This document shows, one piece after another, positions 1 through 6,081 of a stretch of DNA of 14,606 bases; position 1 is the stretch's first letter; every line of letters begins with the position of its first letter. The DNA comes from Baffinella frigidus. Lineage: Eukaryota > Cryptophyceae > Cryptomonadales > Baffinellaceae. A program made the translations under genes and the position numbers. The stretch covers positions 186,715-201,320 of the forward strand of contig MU646581.1 in NCBI GenBank assembly GCA_026770585.1, given 5' to 3'. A model generated the notes under the pieces. It was not told where the DNA came from. It was given only the letters and a program-made list of their open reading frames with translations, and searched no databases.

Positions 1-98
1 CTAAACCCTAAACCCTAAACCCTAAACCCTACACCCTACACCCTACACCCTACACCCTACACCCTAAACCCTACACCCTACACCCTACACCCTAAACC
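1..98. repeat. Terminal telomere array, mixed CCCTAAA and CCCTACA heptads
   Basis: Fourteen in-phase heptads with no interruptions. Units 1-4, 10 and 14 are CTAAACC (TTTAGGG on the G-rich strand); units 5-9 and 11-13 are CTACACC (TGTAGGG). The C-rich strand reads 5' to 3' from base 1, the orientation expected for a left chromosome end, so this is taken as a true terminus. The switch from canonical to variant units going inward is typical of proximal telomere DNA. Unique subtelomere begins at about 99. Confidence 0.95.
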
Positions 99-159
99 CG
101 GAGGTGCCTCTCCTCCCTGAGAGAGATGCTGATAACTACCCCCCGGGGGGGGTCAGCAC

Positions 160-279
160 TACAGGGGTACCTCGCTCATAAGAAACTGCCCCCCCCTAGG
201 ACCACCGTAGGGTCCTAGGCATAGGCCTACTGTAGGGTCCTAGGAGGAGGCGTTTTTTTATGAGCGAGGTACCCCTGTA
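160..279 (+). mobile_element. Family A palindromic element, copy A1
   Basis: Starts TACAGGGGTACCTCGCTCAT and ends with its complement, ATGAGCGAGGTACCCCTGTA, so the two arms pair over roughly 25-30 bp. The centre holds the family core GGACCACC...TAGGCCTACTGTAGGGTCC, itself rich in CCTAGG and TAGGCCTA palindromes. No coding capacity. TA at both tips suits a TA-targeting MITE (Tc1/mariner-like target preference); that class assignment is inference. Strand is set arbitrarily by the core orientation. Confidence 0.9.
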
Positions 280-344
280 CGGGTGCACGGCATGGTTCCG
301 GCATCAACCGAATTCCGGCTTTCCATACCACCCTCTACCGTATC

Positions 345-381
345 GCATACCGTAGCATCCTACGGAATGCCGGAATTAGGA
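345..381 (+). repeat. 37-bp direct repeat, copy 1 (copy 2 at 886-922)
   Basis: Identical to 886-922, starting GCATACCGTAGCATCCTACG. It carries a small internal inverted repeat (CCGTAGCATCCTACGG). Copy 1 lies just left of element B1 and copy 2 directly right of element B2, so this block has been duplicated together with its element-rich surroundings. Confidence 0.9.
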
Positions 382-393
382 CCAGCTGGTATA

Positions 394-498
394 TACCCCT
401 CAAGTGCCCAGACCCCCAAATTTGCGGGCCTAGAGGTCCTAGGCAGGTCCTAGGGCCCTACCGTAGGGCATATGAGCCTACTGGGCACTTAAGGGATA
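394..498 (-). mobile_element. Family B palindromic element, copy B1
   Basis: Right tip CACTTAAGGGATA pairs with a diverged left tip TACCCCTCAAGTG. The inner core GAGGTCCTAGGCAGGTCCTAG and CCCTACCGTAGGG match the other family B copies. The apex, CCCCCAAATTTGCGGG, is imperfectly self-complementary. No coding capacity. Confidence 0.85.
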
Positions 499-575
499 CC
501 TTCGCATGCCCGATGAGGATACCCTTTAGCCGGTTTCTGCCGCGATCCTCTGTACAGGGGGGCTTGATGTGATCC

Positions 576-652
576 GAAAGGAAGCATGGCCTTTCTACAG
601 AACAAGTTCCGGTGTCCGCCTATGTTGGGAGCTCGAAGAACCTAAAGGACCT
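576..652 (-). repeat. Dispersed subtelomeric repeat, inverted copy (relatives at about 1763 and 7408)
   Basis: The segment with TTCCGGTGTCCGCCTATGTT and GGGAGCTCGAAGAACC is the reverse complement of sequence at about 7408-7535, and part of it recurs at about 1763-1805. At 7456-7521 a 33-bp piece is tandemly doubled. No reading frame is shared convincingly between copies, so it is treated as a dispersed repeat and not as a gene. Confidence 0.8.
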
Positions 653-656
653 AGAG

Positions 657-776
657 GATGACGCCGGAATTAGGGTGTCCACCCTTAGGCAAAAGGCCCC
701 CGTTGCTGATGCTCCGCTGTGTCGGCTCATAATACTGTAGGCGTGAGTGCTAAAAGGGGGGTCTCCGTATCACCCT
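657..776 (+). repeat. Direct repeat block, copy 1, without an element inserted
   Basis: Begins GATGACGCCGGAATTAGGG and runs through GATGCTCCGCTGTGTCGGCT to GGGGGGTCTCCG. The same block restarts at 921 and continues to about 1128, but copy 2 is split by element B3 (1001-1104). Copy 1 therefore shows what the insertion site looks like without the element: CTCATAATAC-TGTA-GGCGTG. Confidence 0.85.
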
Positions 777-780
777 ACCG

Positions 781-885
781 TATCCCTTAAGTGACCAGTA
801 GGCTCATACGCCCTACCGTAGGGCCCTAGGACCTGCCTAGGACCTCTTGCGGGTCAAATTTGACCGGCTGGCCACTTAAGGGATA
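781..885 (+). mobile_element. Family B palindromic element, copy B2
   Basis: TATCCCTTAAGTGACCAG at the left pairs with CTGGCCACTTAAGGGATA at the right. Inside are CCCTACCGTAGGG, CCTAGGACCTGCCTAGGACC and a self-complementary apex, GCGGGTCAAATTTGACCGGC. TA occurs at both tips. It is a good reference copy for the forward orientation. Confidence 0.9.
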
Positions 886-922
886 GCATACCGTAGCATC
901 CTACGGAATGCCGGAATTAGGA
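886..922 (+). repeat. 37-bp direct repeat, copy 2
   Basis: Exact match to 345-381. It starts immediately after the last base of element B2 and runs into the second copy of the block that starts at 657. Confidence 0.9.
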
Positions 923-1128
923 TGACGCCGGAATTAGGGCGTCCACCCTTGGGGGAAAAGGCTCCCGTTGCTGATGCTCCGCTGTGTCGGCTCATAATAC
1001 TATCCCCTAAGTGCCCAGTAGGCTCACACGCCCTACCGTAGGGCCCTAGGACCTGCCTAGGGCTTCCACGGGCGATTATTCGCCCGTTTGTCACTTAAGG
1101 GATAGGCGTGTGTGCTGAAAGGGGAGTC
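921..1128 (+). repeat. Direct repeat block, copy 2, split by element B3
   Basis: Matches 657-776 on both sides of B3 with scattered substitutions. It reads CTCATAATAC, then element B3, then GGCGTGTGTGCTGAAAGGGG. Beyond the region shared with copy 1 it continues into a truncated copy of the terminal-exon sequence best preserved at 1520-1570. Confidence 0.85.
1001..1104 (+). mobile_element. Family B palindromic element, copy B3, with a paralogous near-empty site
   Basis: TATCCCCTAAGTG...CACTTAAGGGATA with the standard B core. Its apex differs from other copies yet is still self-complementary: ACGGGCGATTATTCGCCCGT. Comparison with 731-750 shows the flanking sequence continuous without the element, so this copy is an insertion and not part of the surrounding repeat. 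Confidence 0.9.
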
Positions 1129-1150
1129 TCAGCGGTGCAGGGCAAGCCCG

Positions 1151-1273
1151 CATCCCTTAAGTGGCCCGCATCCCTTAAGTGGCCATGCCGTCAAATTTGC
1201 AGGCCAAGAGGTCCTAGGCAGGTCCTAGGGCCCTACGGTAGGGCGTATGAGCCCACTGGCCACTTAAGGGATA
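1151..1273 (-). mobile_element. Family B element B4 with a tandemly doubled left end
   Basis: The complete element spans 1169-1273. Just before it the left tip CATCCCTTAAGTGGCCCG occurs a second time (1151-1168), so the end is doubled. The left TA has become CA. The element interrupts a second, broken copy of the terminal exon seen at 1520: GTGCAGGGCAAGCCC is retained and then the B sequence starts. Confidence 0.85.
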
Positions 1274-1282
1274 GTACCCAGC

Positions 1283-1374
1283 GCGCTCCCCTAGGGCCAC
1301 CATAGGGCCCTAGGCACAGCCCTACTGTAGGGTCCTGGGAGGAAGCGCTTTCTTATGTGCGAGGTACCCCTGTA
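1283..1374 (+). mobile_element. Family A element, left arm degraded
   Basis: Core CTAGGGCCACCATAGGGCCC and right arm GCGCTTTCTTATGTGCGAGG then TACCCCTGTA are clear, but the left arm TACAGGGGTACCTCGCTCAT cannot be recognised upstream. It follows B4 closely. Confidence 0.75.
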
Positions 1375-1399
1375 TGTTTGGGTGCTGACGGGTACCTGT

Positions 1400-1475
1400 G
1401 AGCCTCGGTCGGACAGGTGACGAGCCTCGGTCGGACAGGTGACGAGCCTCGGTCGGACAGGTGACGAGCCTCGGT
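1400..1475 (+). repeat. 22-bp tandem repeat, about 3.5 units
   Basis: The unit GAGCCTCGGTCGGACAGGTG plus AC is repeated three times in perfect register, followed by a partial unit ending GAGCCTCGGTGG. No coding or regulatory role is evident. Confidence 0.95.
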
Positions 1476-1519
1476 GGTTGACTAATTGGGTGCTAACGGG
1501 GGGGGGTCTCCGGGTGCAG

Positions 1520-1570
1520 GGCAAGCCCCCTGGGTACTACGAGATGACCGACGTCCTCGGCCTCAACTAA
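1520..1570 (+). CDS. Putative terminal exon relic ending in YYEMTDVLGLN and stop
   Basis: After a plausible acceptor (TCTCCGGGTGCAG) the sequence reads GKPPGYYEMTDVLGLN and a TAA stop, in GC-rich codon use that resembles the gene models further right. I do not recognise the family and see no convincing upstream exon; the region before it is a tandem repeat and a degraded A element. Two truncated copies of the same acceptor region lie at about 1115-1150 (broken by B4 after GTGCAGGGCAAGCCC) and 745-778 (ending at GTCTCCG, just before B2). The best reading is a gene-end fragment duplicated in the subtelomere, probably non-functional. It could also be chance, since only 16 codons are involved. 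Confidence 0.3.
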   Translation, partial: GKPPGYYEMTDVLGLN

Positions 1571-2068
1571 GCGGCACCCATCAAGGGCTCCAAGGGCTCT
1601 TCCGAGGCGGGCCTATCCCAAGTGAATCTACTTTGGAGGCCTAAGTGAATCTACGTTGACGTCCTCATAACCTTGCGTCCTTGGATGCCCTTAGAGCCTA
1701 GATACCCACAAGCCTGAACTAAGCCTATCAAGAGCTCCAAGTGCTCTTCCGAGGCGAGCCCATCCTTTAGGTCCTTGAGGTTCTTCGAGCTCCCAACATA
1801 GGCGGACACTCCCAACAGCTCTCCCGAGGTGGGCCTATCTCAAGAGCTCGTCCAACTAAGCTTCAACTAAGCTTAGTTGCTCTTGCCATGCCAAGAGCTC
1901 CAAGAGCTCTTCCGAGGCGGGCCTATCCCAAGAGCCTCCACTAAGCGGCACCCGTGTCCCTTGTGAGGGTCCTAGGGACTGTGTGCACAGAGTCCTTGGA
2001 AGGGTCTGCCTCGGGCAAGAGGGAGGATTATCTCGGATGTATGCGGGGTAGATAGATTTGGAGGCTAT
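1571..2068. repeat. Subtelomeric mosaic of short dispersed direct repeats
   Basis: No gene is visible. Short motifs recur: CAAGAGCTCTTCCGAGGCGG-type sequences at about 1591-1619 and 1900-1929, AAGCGGCACCC at about 1569 and 1943, AAGTGAATCTAC twice at 1620-1655, and GAGCTCCCAACATAGGCGGA at about 1787. The 20-bp motif CCGAGGCGGGCCTATCCC, which becomes a large minisatellite at 12541-12960, appears here as single copies at 1602, 1823 (variant) and 1912. Confidence 0.8.
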
Positions 2069-2189
2069 TACAGGGGTACCTCGATTACAAGAAAACGCCT
2101 CCCCGTAGGACCCTACAGTAGGCCTATGCCTAGGGCCCTATGGTCGTCCTAGGGGGGTGACGTTTTCTTGTAATCGAGGTACCCCTGTA
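2069..2189 (-). mobile_element. Family A element A2 with matched changes in both arms
   Basis: The left arm reads TACAGGGGTACCTCGATTAC then AAGAAAACG, and the right arm is its exact complement, CGTTTTCTTGTAATCGAGG then TACCCCTGTA. Most other copies have GCTCATAAG at this position, so both arms differ from the family consensus in a complementary way. The core is in the reverse orientation (CCTACAGTAGGCCTATGCC). Confidence 0.9.
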
Positions 2190-2253
2190 CGGGGGTAGAT
2201 CCGCCTCGAGAGGTGATCCCGCTCGTGCCAGTAGACGCTACTGTGCTCACATC

Positions 2254-2406
2254 TACAGGGGTACCTCGCTCACAAGAAACCGCCGCCTCCTAGCTAGGGC
2301 CCTACAGTAGGCCTATGCCTAGGACCCTATGGTTGTCCTGGGTGGGCGCTTTCTTATGAGCGAGGTAGGGGGGTGGGCGCTTTCTTATGCGCGAGGTACC
2401 CCTGTA
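2254..2406 (-). mobile_element. Family A element A3 with duplicated right arm
   Basis: The left arm is normal, but the right-arm segment GGTGGGCGCTTTCTTATGAG (then CGAGGTA) occurs twice, at 2341-2367 and 2371-2398. Only the outer copy reaches the tip CCCCTGTA. A single-base difference (TGAGCG against TGCGCG) separates the two. Confidence 0.9.
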
Positions 2407-2525
2407 ATCACGAAACATAACAGAATCTGTTAAGACGTACCCTCGTCCAGGCCTTGGTTTTATGCCTAAAAGAGCATATCCGCCCTTATCTTAAGCGTGC
2501 CAGTAAACGCGACGGTGCTCACATC

Positions 2526-2646
2526 TACAGGGGTACCTCGCTCATAAGAAACCGCCCCCTCCTAGGACCCTACAGTAGGACCATGCCTAGGGCCCTGTGG
2601 CGGTCCTGGGGGGGGGGCGGTTTCTTATGAGCGAGGTACCCCTGTA
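2526..2646 (-). mobile_element. Family A element A4
   Basis: Complete arms TACAGGGGTACCTCGCTCAT and ATGAGCGAGGTACCCCTGTA around a reverse-orientation core. It sits in the second unit of the 272-bp duplication and lacks the doubled right arm of its sister A3, so that extra arm arose, or was lost, after the segment was copied. Confidence 0.9.
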
Positions 2647-2822
2647 ATCTCGAAACATGACAGATTCTGTTAAGACGTACACTCGTCTAGGCCTTGGTTT
2701 TATGCCTAAAAGAGCATATCCGCCCTTATCTTAAGCGTTGGAAGCCTTAAGATACACAACCGATTCTGAGCTCACATATCTCCTCACGGGGACGGGCTCG
2801 CCTCGGGGCGAGAGGCCCGGAG

Positions 2823-2936
2823 TACAGGGGTACCTCGCTCATAAGAAACCACCTTACCATAGGGCCCTACAGTGGGCCTATTCCCATGATGGTCCCTAGG
2901 GGGTGGGCGCTTTCTTATGAGCGAGGTACCCCTGTA
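2823..2936 (-). mobile_element. Family A element A5
   Basis: Full TACAGGGGTACC and GGTACCCCTGTA tips with 23-bp matching arms. The core is shortened and diverged (CCCTACAGTGGGCCTATTCC). The sequence just before it holds a small GC-rich inverted motif, CTCGCCTCGGGGCGAG. Confidence 0.9.
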
Positions 2937-3013
2937 ATGCCGCGATCCATAGCCTGTGCTTTGCCCCTGTAGAAGGACGGGGAGAGTGTCCCGGTTCCAT
3001 GTGGTGCATCATG

Positions 3014-3134
3014 AAGAGGGGTACCTCGAACATAAGAAACTGCCCCCCCCCTAGGACCACCTTAGGGCCCTAGGCATAGGCCTACTGTAGGGTCCTAGGA
3101 GGAGGCGGATTCTTATGAGCGAGGTACCCCTGTA
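3014..3134 (+). mobile_element. Family A element A6, left tip mutated
   Basis: The left tip reads AAGAGGGGTACCTCGAACAT in place of TACAGGGGTACCTCGCTCAT. The core and the right arm, ending ATGAGCGAGGTACCCCTGTA, are standard. The outermost left TA is lost. Confidence 0.85.
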
Positions 3135-3227
3135 GTGACTTTCTAGAGTCCCGACGACGCGTGGTTGCGTTGGGTCAAGTTGATTCTTCTGGAGAGAGTG
3201 CGCTGTTGCGAGGGCGACCTTGATTAC

Positions 3228-3347
3228 TACAGGGGTGCCTCGCCCATAAGCAAACGCCCCACCCCCTAGGACCACCATAGGACCCTAGGCAGAGGCCTAC
3301 TGTAGACCTAGGGGGTGGCGCTTTCTAATGAGCGAGGTACCCCTGTA
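3228..3347 (+). mobile_element. Family A element A7, abutting element B5
   Basis: TACAGGGGTGCCTCGCCCAT at the left and ATGAGCGAGGTACCCCTGTA at the right, with the core GGACCACCATAGGACCCTAG. Its final TA (3346-3347) is at the same time the first TA of family B element B5. Confidence 0.9.
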
Positions 3348-3454
3348 TCCCTCAAGTGGCGATTAGGCAAATACGCCCTACCGTAGGGCCCTCGGACCTG
3401 CCTAGCTAGGGACCTCTTGGGGGTTAATTTTGCCCCCTCGCCACTTGAGGGATA
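3346..3454 (+). mobile_element. Family B element B5, sharing a TA with A7
   Basis: TATCCCTCAAGTGGCGA pairs with TCGCCACTTGAGGGATA. Both arms carry the C/G pair CTCAAG/CTTGAG where most B copies have CTTAAG, another matched change. The apex reads GGGGGTTAATTTTGCCCCC. The left TA coincides with the right TA of A7. Confidence 0.9.
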
Positions 3455-3552
3455 CTGGTGTGGGTGGTGGTGCAAGAAATGTCGCTAGTGTGCGGGCGTT
3501 TTCTCTCGCATGGGTGGGAGTCTCCTCTGCACTGTAGGGATGCAGCGAACGA

Positions 3553-3633
3553 ACAAGGGGGTACCCCGCTCACAAGACACCGCCTCCCCTAGGGACCACC
3601 ATAGGGCCCTGAAGAGGCCTACTGTAGGATCCT
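3553..3633 (+). mobile_element. Family A fragment A8, right arm absent
   Basis: Diverged left arm AAGGGGGTACCCCGCTCACA and the core GGGACCACCATAGGGCCCTG then GGCCTACTGTAGGATCC are visible. The expected right arm is missing and the sequence passes into unrelated DNA. It is a decayed or truncated copy. Confidence 0.75.
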
Positions 3634-3709
3634 AACGCAGAAACAGAAGCGCGTCAGGTGCGAATGCAGGAGTGGGGGAAGCATGCGCACCATGACAAGG
3701 CCCTGCATG

Positions 3710-3831
3710 TACAGGGGTACCTCGCTCACAAGAAACCGCCCCCCCCCCTAGGACCACCATAAGGCCCTAGGAATAGGCCTACTGTAGGGTCCTAGGGGGG
3801 GGCGGTTTCTTATGAGCGAAGTACCCCTGTA
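3710..3831 (+). mobile_element. Family A element A9
   Basis: TACAGGGGTACCTCGCTCAC to a right end ATGAGCGAAGTACCCCTGTA, with one substitution in the right arm. Core GGACCACCATAAGGCCCTAG. Sequence upstream (GAAGCATGCGCACCATGACA) recurs with changes downstream at about 3917, so the element and a B fragment separate two copies of a short repeat. Confidence 0.9.
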
Positions 3832-3904
3832 GGCAGGTCACTCGCCCTAGGCAGGTCTCAGGGCCTTACGGTAGGGCGTATGAGCCTACTCGCCACTTAA
3901 GGGA
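3832..3904 (-). mobile_element. Family B fragment, one arm plus core
   Basis: CCTAGGCAGGTCTCAGGGCC, GTAGGGCGTATGAGCCTACT and CGCCACTTAAGGGA match the right half of reverse-orientation B copies. The other arm and the apex are missing. It directly follows A9, so an A insertion or a deletion at that junction probably removed the missing half. Confidence 0.75.
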
Positions 3905-4170
3905 GACGAGTTAGAGAAGCATGAGCACCATGCCAAGGGCAACACCACCATGAGAAGCGAGCACTTCACTCCCCCCCCCCAAAAAACAGCGCCGCGGAAC
4001 CAGAGCCCCACGACGCCCCCCGTCTCACGGCGAAAGAAAAAAATGACCCCCCCCCCCCCGCGTGACCGCGAACAAGCGCACAGCTGATCAACAGCGTAGC
4101 ACTTGACCGCGCTAAGTGTACTAAGCGCACAGCTTAGTACTGGCCGCCGTACGACGCGCCGGCGCCCTGG
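3905..4170. other. Unique stretch with C-rich runs and one hairpin, no clear gene
   Basis: Holds GAAGCATGAGCACCATGCCA (a copy of 3679-3698), homopolymer C runs at about 3970 and 4050, and a perfect 9-bp hairpin at 4118-4140: GTACTAAGC, loop GCACA, GCTTAGTAC. No exon can be supported. The boundary with the telomere-like array that follows is CCTGGTTCAGGG, a motif also seen near the telomere relic at 8380-8424. Confidence 0.6.
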
Positions 4171-4171
4171 T

Positions 4172-4260
4172 TCAGGGTTTAGGGTTTAGGGTTTAGGATT
4201 TAGGGTTTAGGGTTTAGGGTTTGGGGGTTCGGGCTCAGGGTTCAGGATTTTTTAGGGTGT
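4172..4260 (+). repeat. Interstitial telomere-like array, TTTAGGG orientation
   Basis: About seven GGGTTTA-type heptads with one ATTTAGG variant, then diverging through GGGTTTGGGGGTTCGGGCTC. The G-rich strand is on top, opposite to the chromosome end at 1-98, so the two arrays face each other across about 4.1 kb. It could mark an old end-fusion or an inverted subtelomere insertion. Confidence 0.9.
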
Positions 4261-4280
4261 ATGGCGGGTTGAGGGCGGGT

Positions 4281-5642
4281 TTAGGGTGTATGGTGTTCGG
4301 GTTTCGGGTTTCGGGTTTCGGGTTTCGGGTTTCGGGTTTCGGGGCGGGGACTGACCATGCCGCGCTGCTGGTACATGGGGTGGAGGCGGCAGTCCGGGTC
4401 CATCTGGTAGCTCTTAGGGTTCCTGCCAGTGCCAGGGCGTGCGTGCGGTGTAAGGCATCATCAAAGCCGGTTTTGCGGGGTGTAGTGTGCATTGGCAGTG
4501 TGCATTTTAATGTCGCGGAGCCCGGGTCGGAGATAGCAGGGCAGCGAGTCGCTTGGTTAGTCCCAAAACCGGTTTCCGCGTCATGGTTTTTAACACATCT
4601 CACCGACCCCAGTACACGGCGGAGTGTTGGGCATGTGTCACATCGCACGGAAGGGAGGGGAAGGGATGGTGAGGACATCTAGGCGCTACGGGCACTTAAG
4701 GATGCAAGGTTATGCGGACTCCAAAGTAGATTCACTGAGGCCTGAGAGGGAGGGGGGAAGGAGGGGTCTGAGGGAGCGGGTGTCGAGGAAGGGACGTGGT
4801 GGCAGACACCCACTCGCCCATGGCCTAGACGCAAGTCTCCGGAAGGAATGTTGCTCGTGACAATAACGCCGTGTCCGGAATGTTGTTCGCAACGCATTAG
4901 TGGACCGAGCGGCATGAGAGAGACTTCTAGTTCTCACTGACCTAGTCCTTGCAACTGACCTCGCTTTTGCCTGACCCTGACACAGCTGGGTCGGGCCCGA
5001 GGTAGCTGTGCTAGGGCGGGCCCAGGGAAATTTGGGGTTTCAGGGGCTATGATGACCGCGGCAGGAGCGTTTGTCCTAACGCGTCATGATTCGACTGAAC
5101 ATATCACTTTCTCAATTACAGGGCAAACGATGTTTCACCACGCAGCGCTGTGGCATCTGTGGCAGTGGTAAAAGAAGATGTTCACCGACAGGGGGGTACA
5201 CGGATCGGCAGGGGGGCGCACCAGATGTTGAGGGGGTCCCAGCCCGGCATGGAGTTGCAGACGCCGTCCTTCTGGGCCAGCATGGTGGTCTCGAAGAGCT
5301 CGCTGGTGCCCGTGGCCGGCTGGGAAGGGGATCGACCGTCAGGCTCTGGGAGGGTATGGCTGAAGGGGATGGGGGCTGGGGATGGTGCAGCGCGTCCTGC
5401 AGCTTCTCTGCTTCTGCGACCTCTTAGGTCGCTGCAGAGGAAGGTGCCCAGTCGAACCCTACCCTTTCGCCCCAGCACGCCTCTCCTCTACACAGACAGC
5501 AAGCACGGGCATACGTGCTTACGGGCGCCTGCACACGGTCTGATTCCACAGATAATCTCTGCCCCTCGCTCTCTGCCCATGGCTCCCTGCCCCGCCCAGA
5601 GTCCCGCCGCTTGCGACAGCAGAACAGGGGCGTCGAGGACAT
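4281..5642 (-). CDS. Putative three-exon gene, paralogue of the divergent gene at 6082-6672
   Basis: Model: exon 1 5523-5642 (ATG at 5642, donor GTAAGC), exon 2 5222-5319 (acceptor after CCCTTCCCAG, donor GTGCGC), exon 3 4281-4410 (acceptor after CTAAGAG, stop TAA at 4281-4283), giving about 115 residues. Exon 2 encodes TSELFETTMLAQKDGVCNS then MPGWDPLN. Exon 3 continues ICYQMDPDCRLHPMY. The plus-strand gene encodes CNSLPGWDP...ISYQADADCRLNPMY, so CNS-[ML]-PGWDP and YQ-x-D-x-DCRL-x-PMY are shared across an intron at almost the same place; this is the main support. I do not recognise the family; the conserved Cys residues could suggest an extracellular or lumenal domain, but no signal peptide is evident. 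The C-terminal tail (RPETRNPKPETRNPKPEHH) is read from telomere-like CCCGAAA heptads, so the original end may be lost. Weak points: an 811-nt second intron with a poor polypyrimidine tract, and an uncertain exon 1. Confidence 0.45.
4297..4342 (+). repeat. GGGTTTC heptamer array overlapping the last exon of the minus-strand gene
   Basis: Six consecutive GGGTTTC heptads, a telomere-variant sequence, lie directly right of the TTTAGGG-like array. On the minus strand the six units (42 nt) keep the reading frame of the putative last exon and encode a repeated Pro/Glu/Lys/Arg/Asn-rich tail. Confidence 0.9.
4411..5221 (-). other. Long inferred intron, 811 nt, of the minus-strand gene
   Basis: Runs from donor GTGCGC to acceptor CTAAGAG on the minus strand. 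It includes a G/A-rich patch (about 4635-4800), a short imperfect direct repeat GGAATGTTG...GTGTCCGGAATGTTG at about 4846-4885, and a 17-nt segment CCAAAGTAGATTCACTG (4721) resembling the inverse of sequence near 1626. No independent gene is supported. Its size against the roughly 170-200-nt introns nearby is a reason to doubt the model or to suspect an insertion. Confidence 0.3.
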
Positions 5643-6081
5643 GCTGACTCCGGCTCAGCGCCCCACATTCCGTGACACTGCCCCCCGCAAACGGTAGAGA
5701 CCATCCCGCATGACAGCTCCGAACGCACGTGAGCGGTCGTTCACCCCCTCGCCCTGCAGCAAGCCCAGGACGCCTGAAACCCAGCCGCGCGGAAGCCCCG
5801 GACCGAAGCCTCCTCCTCCAGCCATCCTCCGCGAAAATCGCACCGCCGACCTCGCAGAACGGCGCGCAGCCACCCCCGCTACCGCTGCGGGGCGTTATGG
5901 AAGGGTCAGGAAGCGGGGAAACGCACCGCGCCGAGAAACTTGGGAAGCGACTGAACGAGCATTTTTGGTTTGGCTCTTCAGAGTTTTTCCAGGTTGGGTG
6001 GAATTTTCGGCCAACTCGTGACCAAAAGTGGAATCGGGGACTTTTCGCGAAGGTTGACCCTTCGGAGGCTATCCGCCAGTC
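5643..6081. promoter_or_regulatory. Inferred bidirectional intergenic region between divergent paralogues
   Basis: About 440 bp separate the assigned start codons of two divergently oriented gene models, so any promoters must lie here. The region is GC-rich with no clear TATA box. A distinct T-rich segment at about 5958-6010 (TTTTTGGTTTGGCTCTTCAG and GAGTTTTTCCAGGTTGGG) could be regulatory, or could be 5' untranslated or intron sequence of the plus-strand gene. Open frames cross the region on both strands, as expected at high GC, and none shows paralogue support. Confidence 0.3.

Larger units (their letters stand above)
2225..2740 (+). repeat. 272-bp tandem segmental duplication carrying elements A3 and A4
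   Basis: Two units, offset by 272 bp, share GTGCTCACATCTACAGGGG, an A element, GACAGATTCTGTTAAGACGT (with variation), CCTTGGTTTTATGCCTAAAA and CCGCCCTTATCTTAAGCGT. The first unit spans about 2225-2496 and the second about 2497-2740. The element and its flank were copied together, so A3 and A4 are not independent insertions. No gene is evident. Confidence 0.85.

Noticed and set aside
4235-4678. 147-codon minus-strand frame overlapping the last exon of the minus-strand gene
   Set aside because: It reads the exon in a different frame from the one conserved with the plus-strand paralogue, and its tail is telomere-like repeat.
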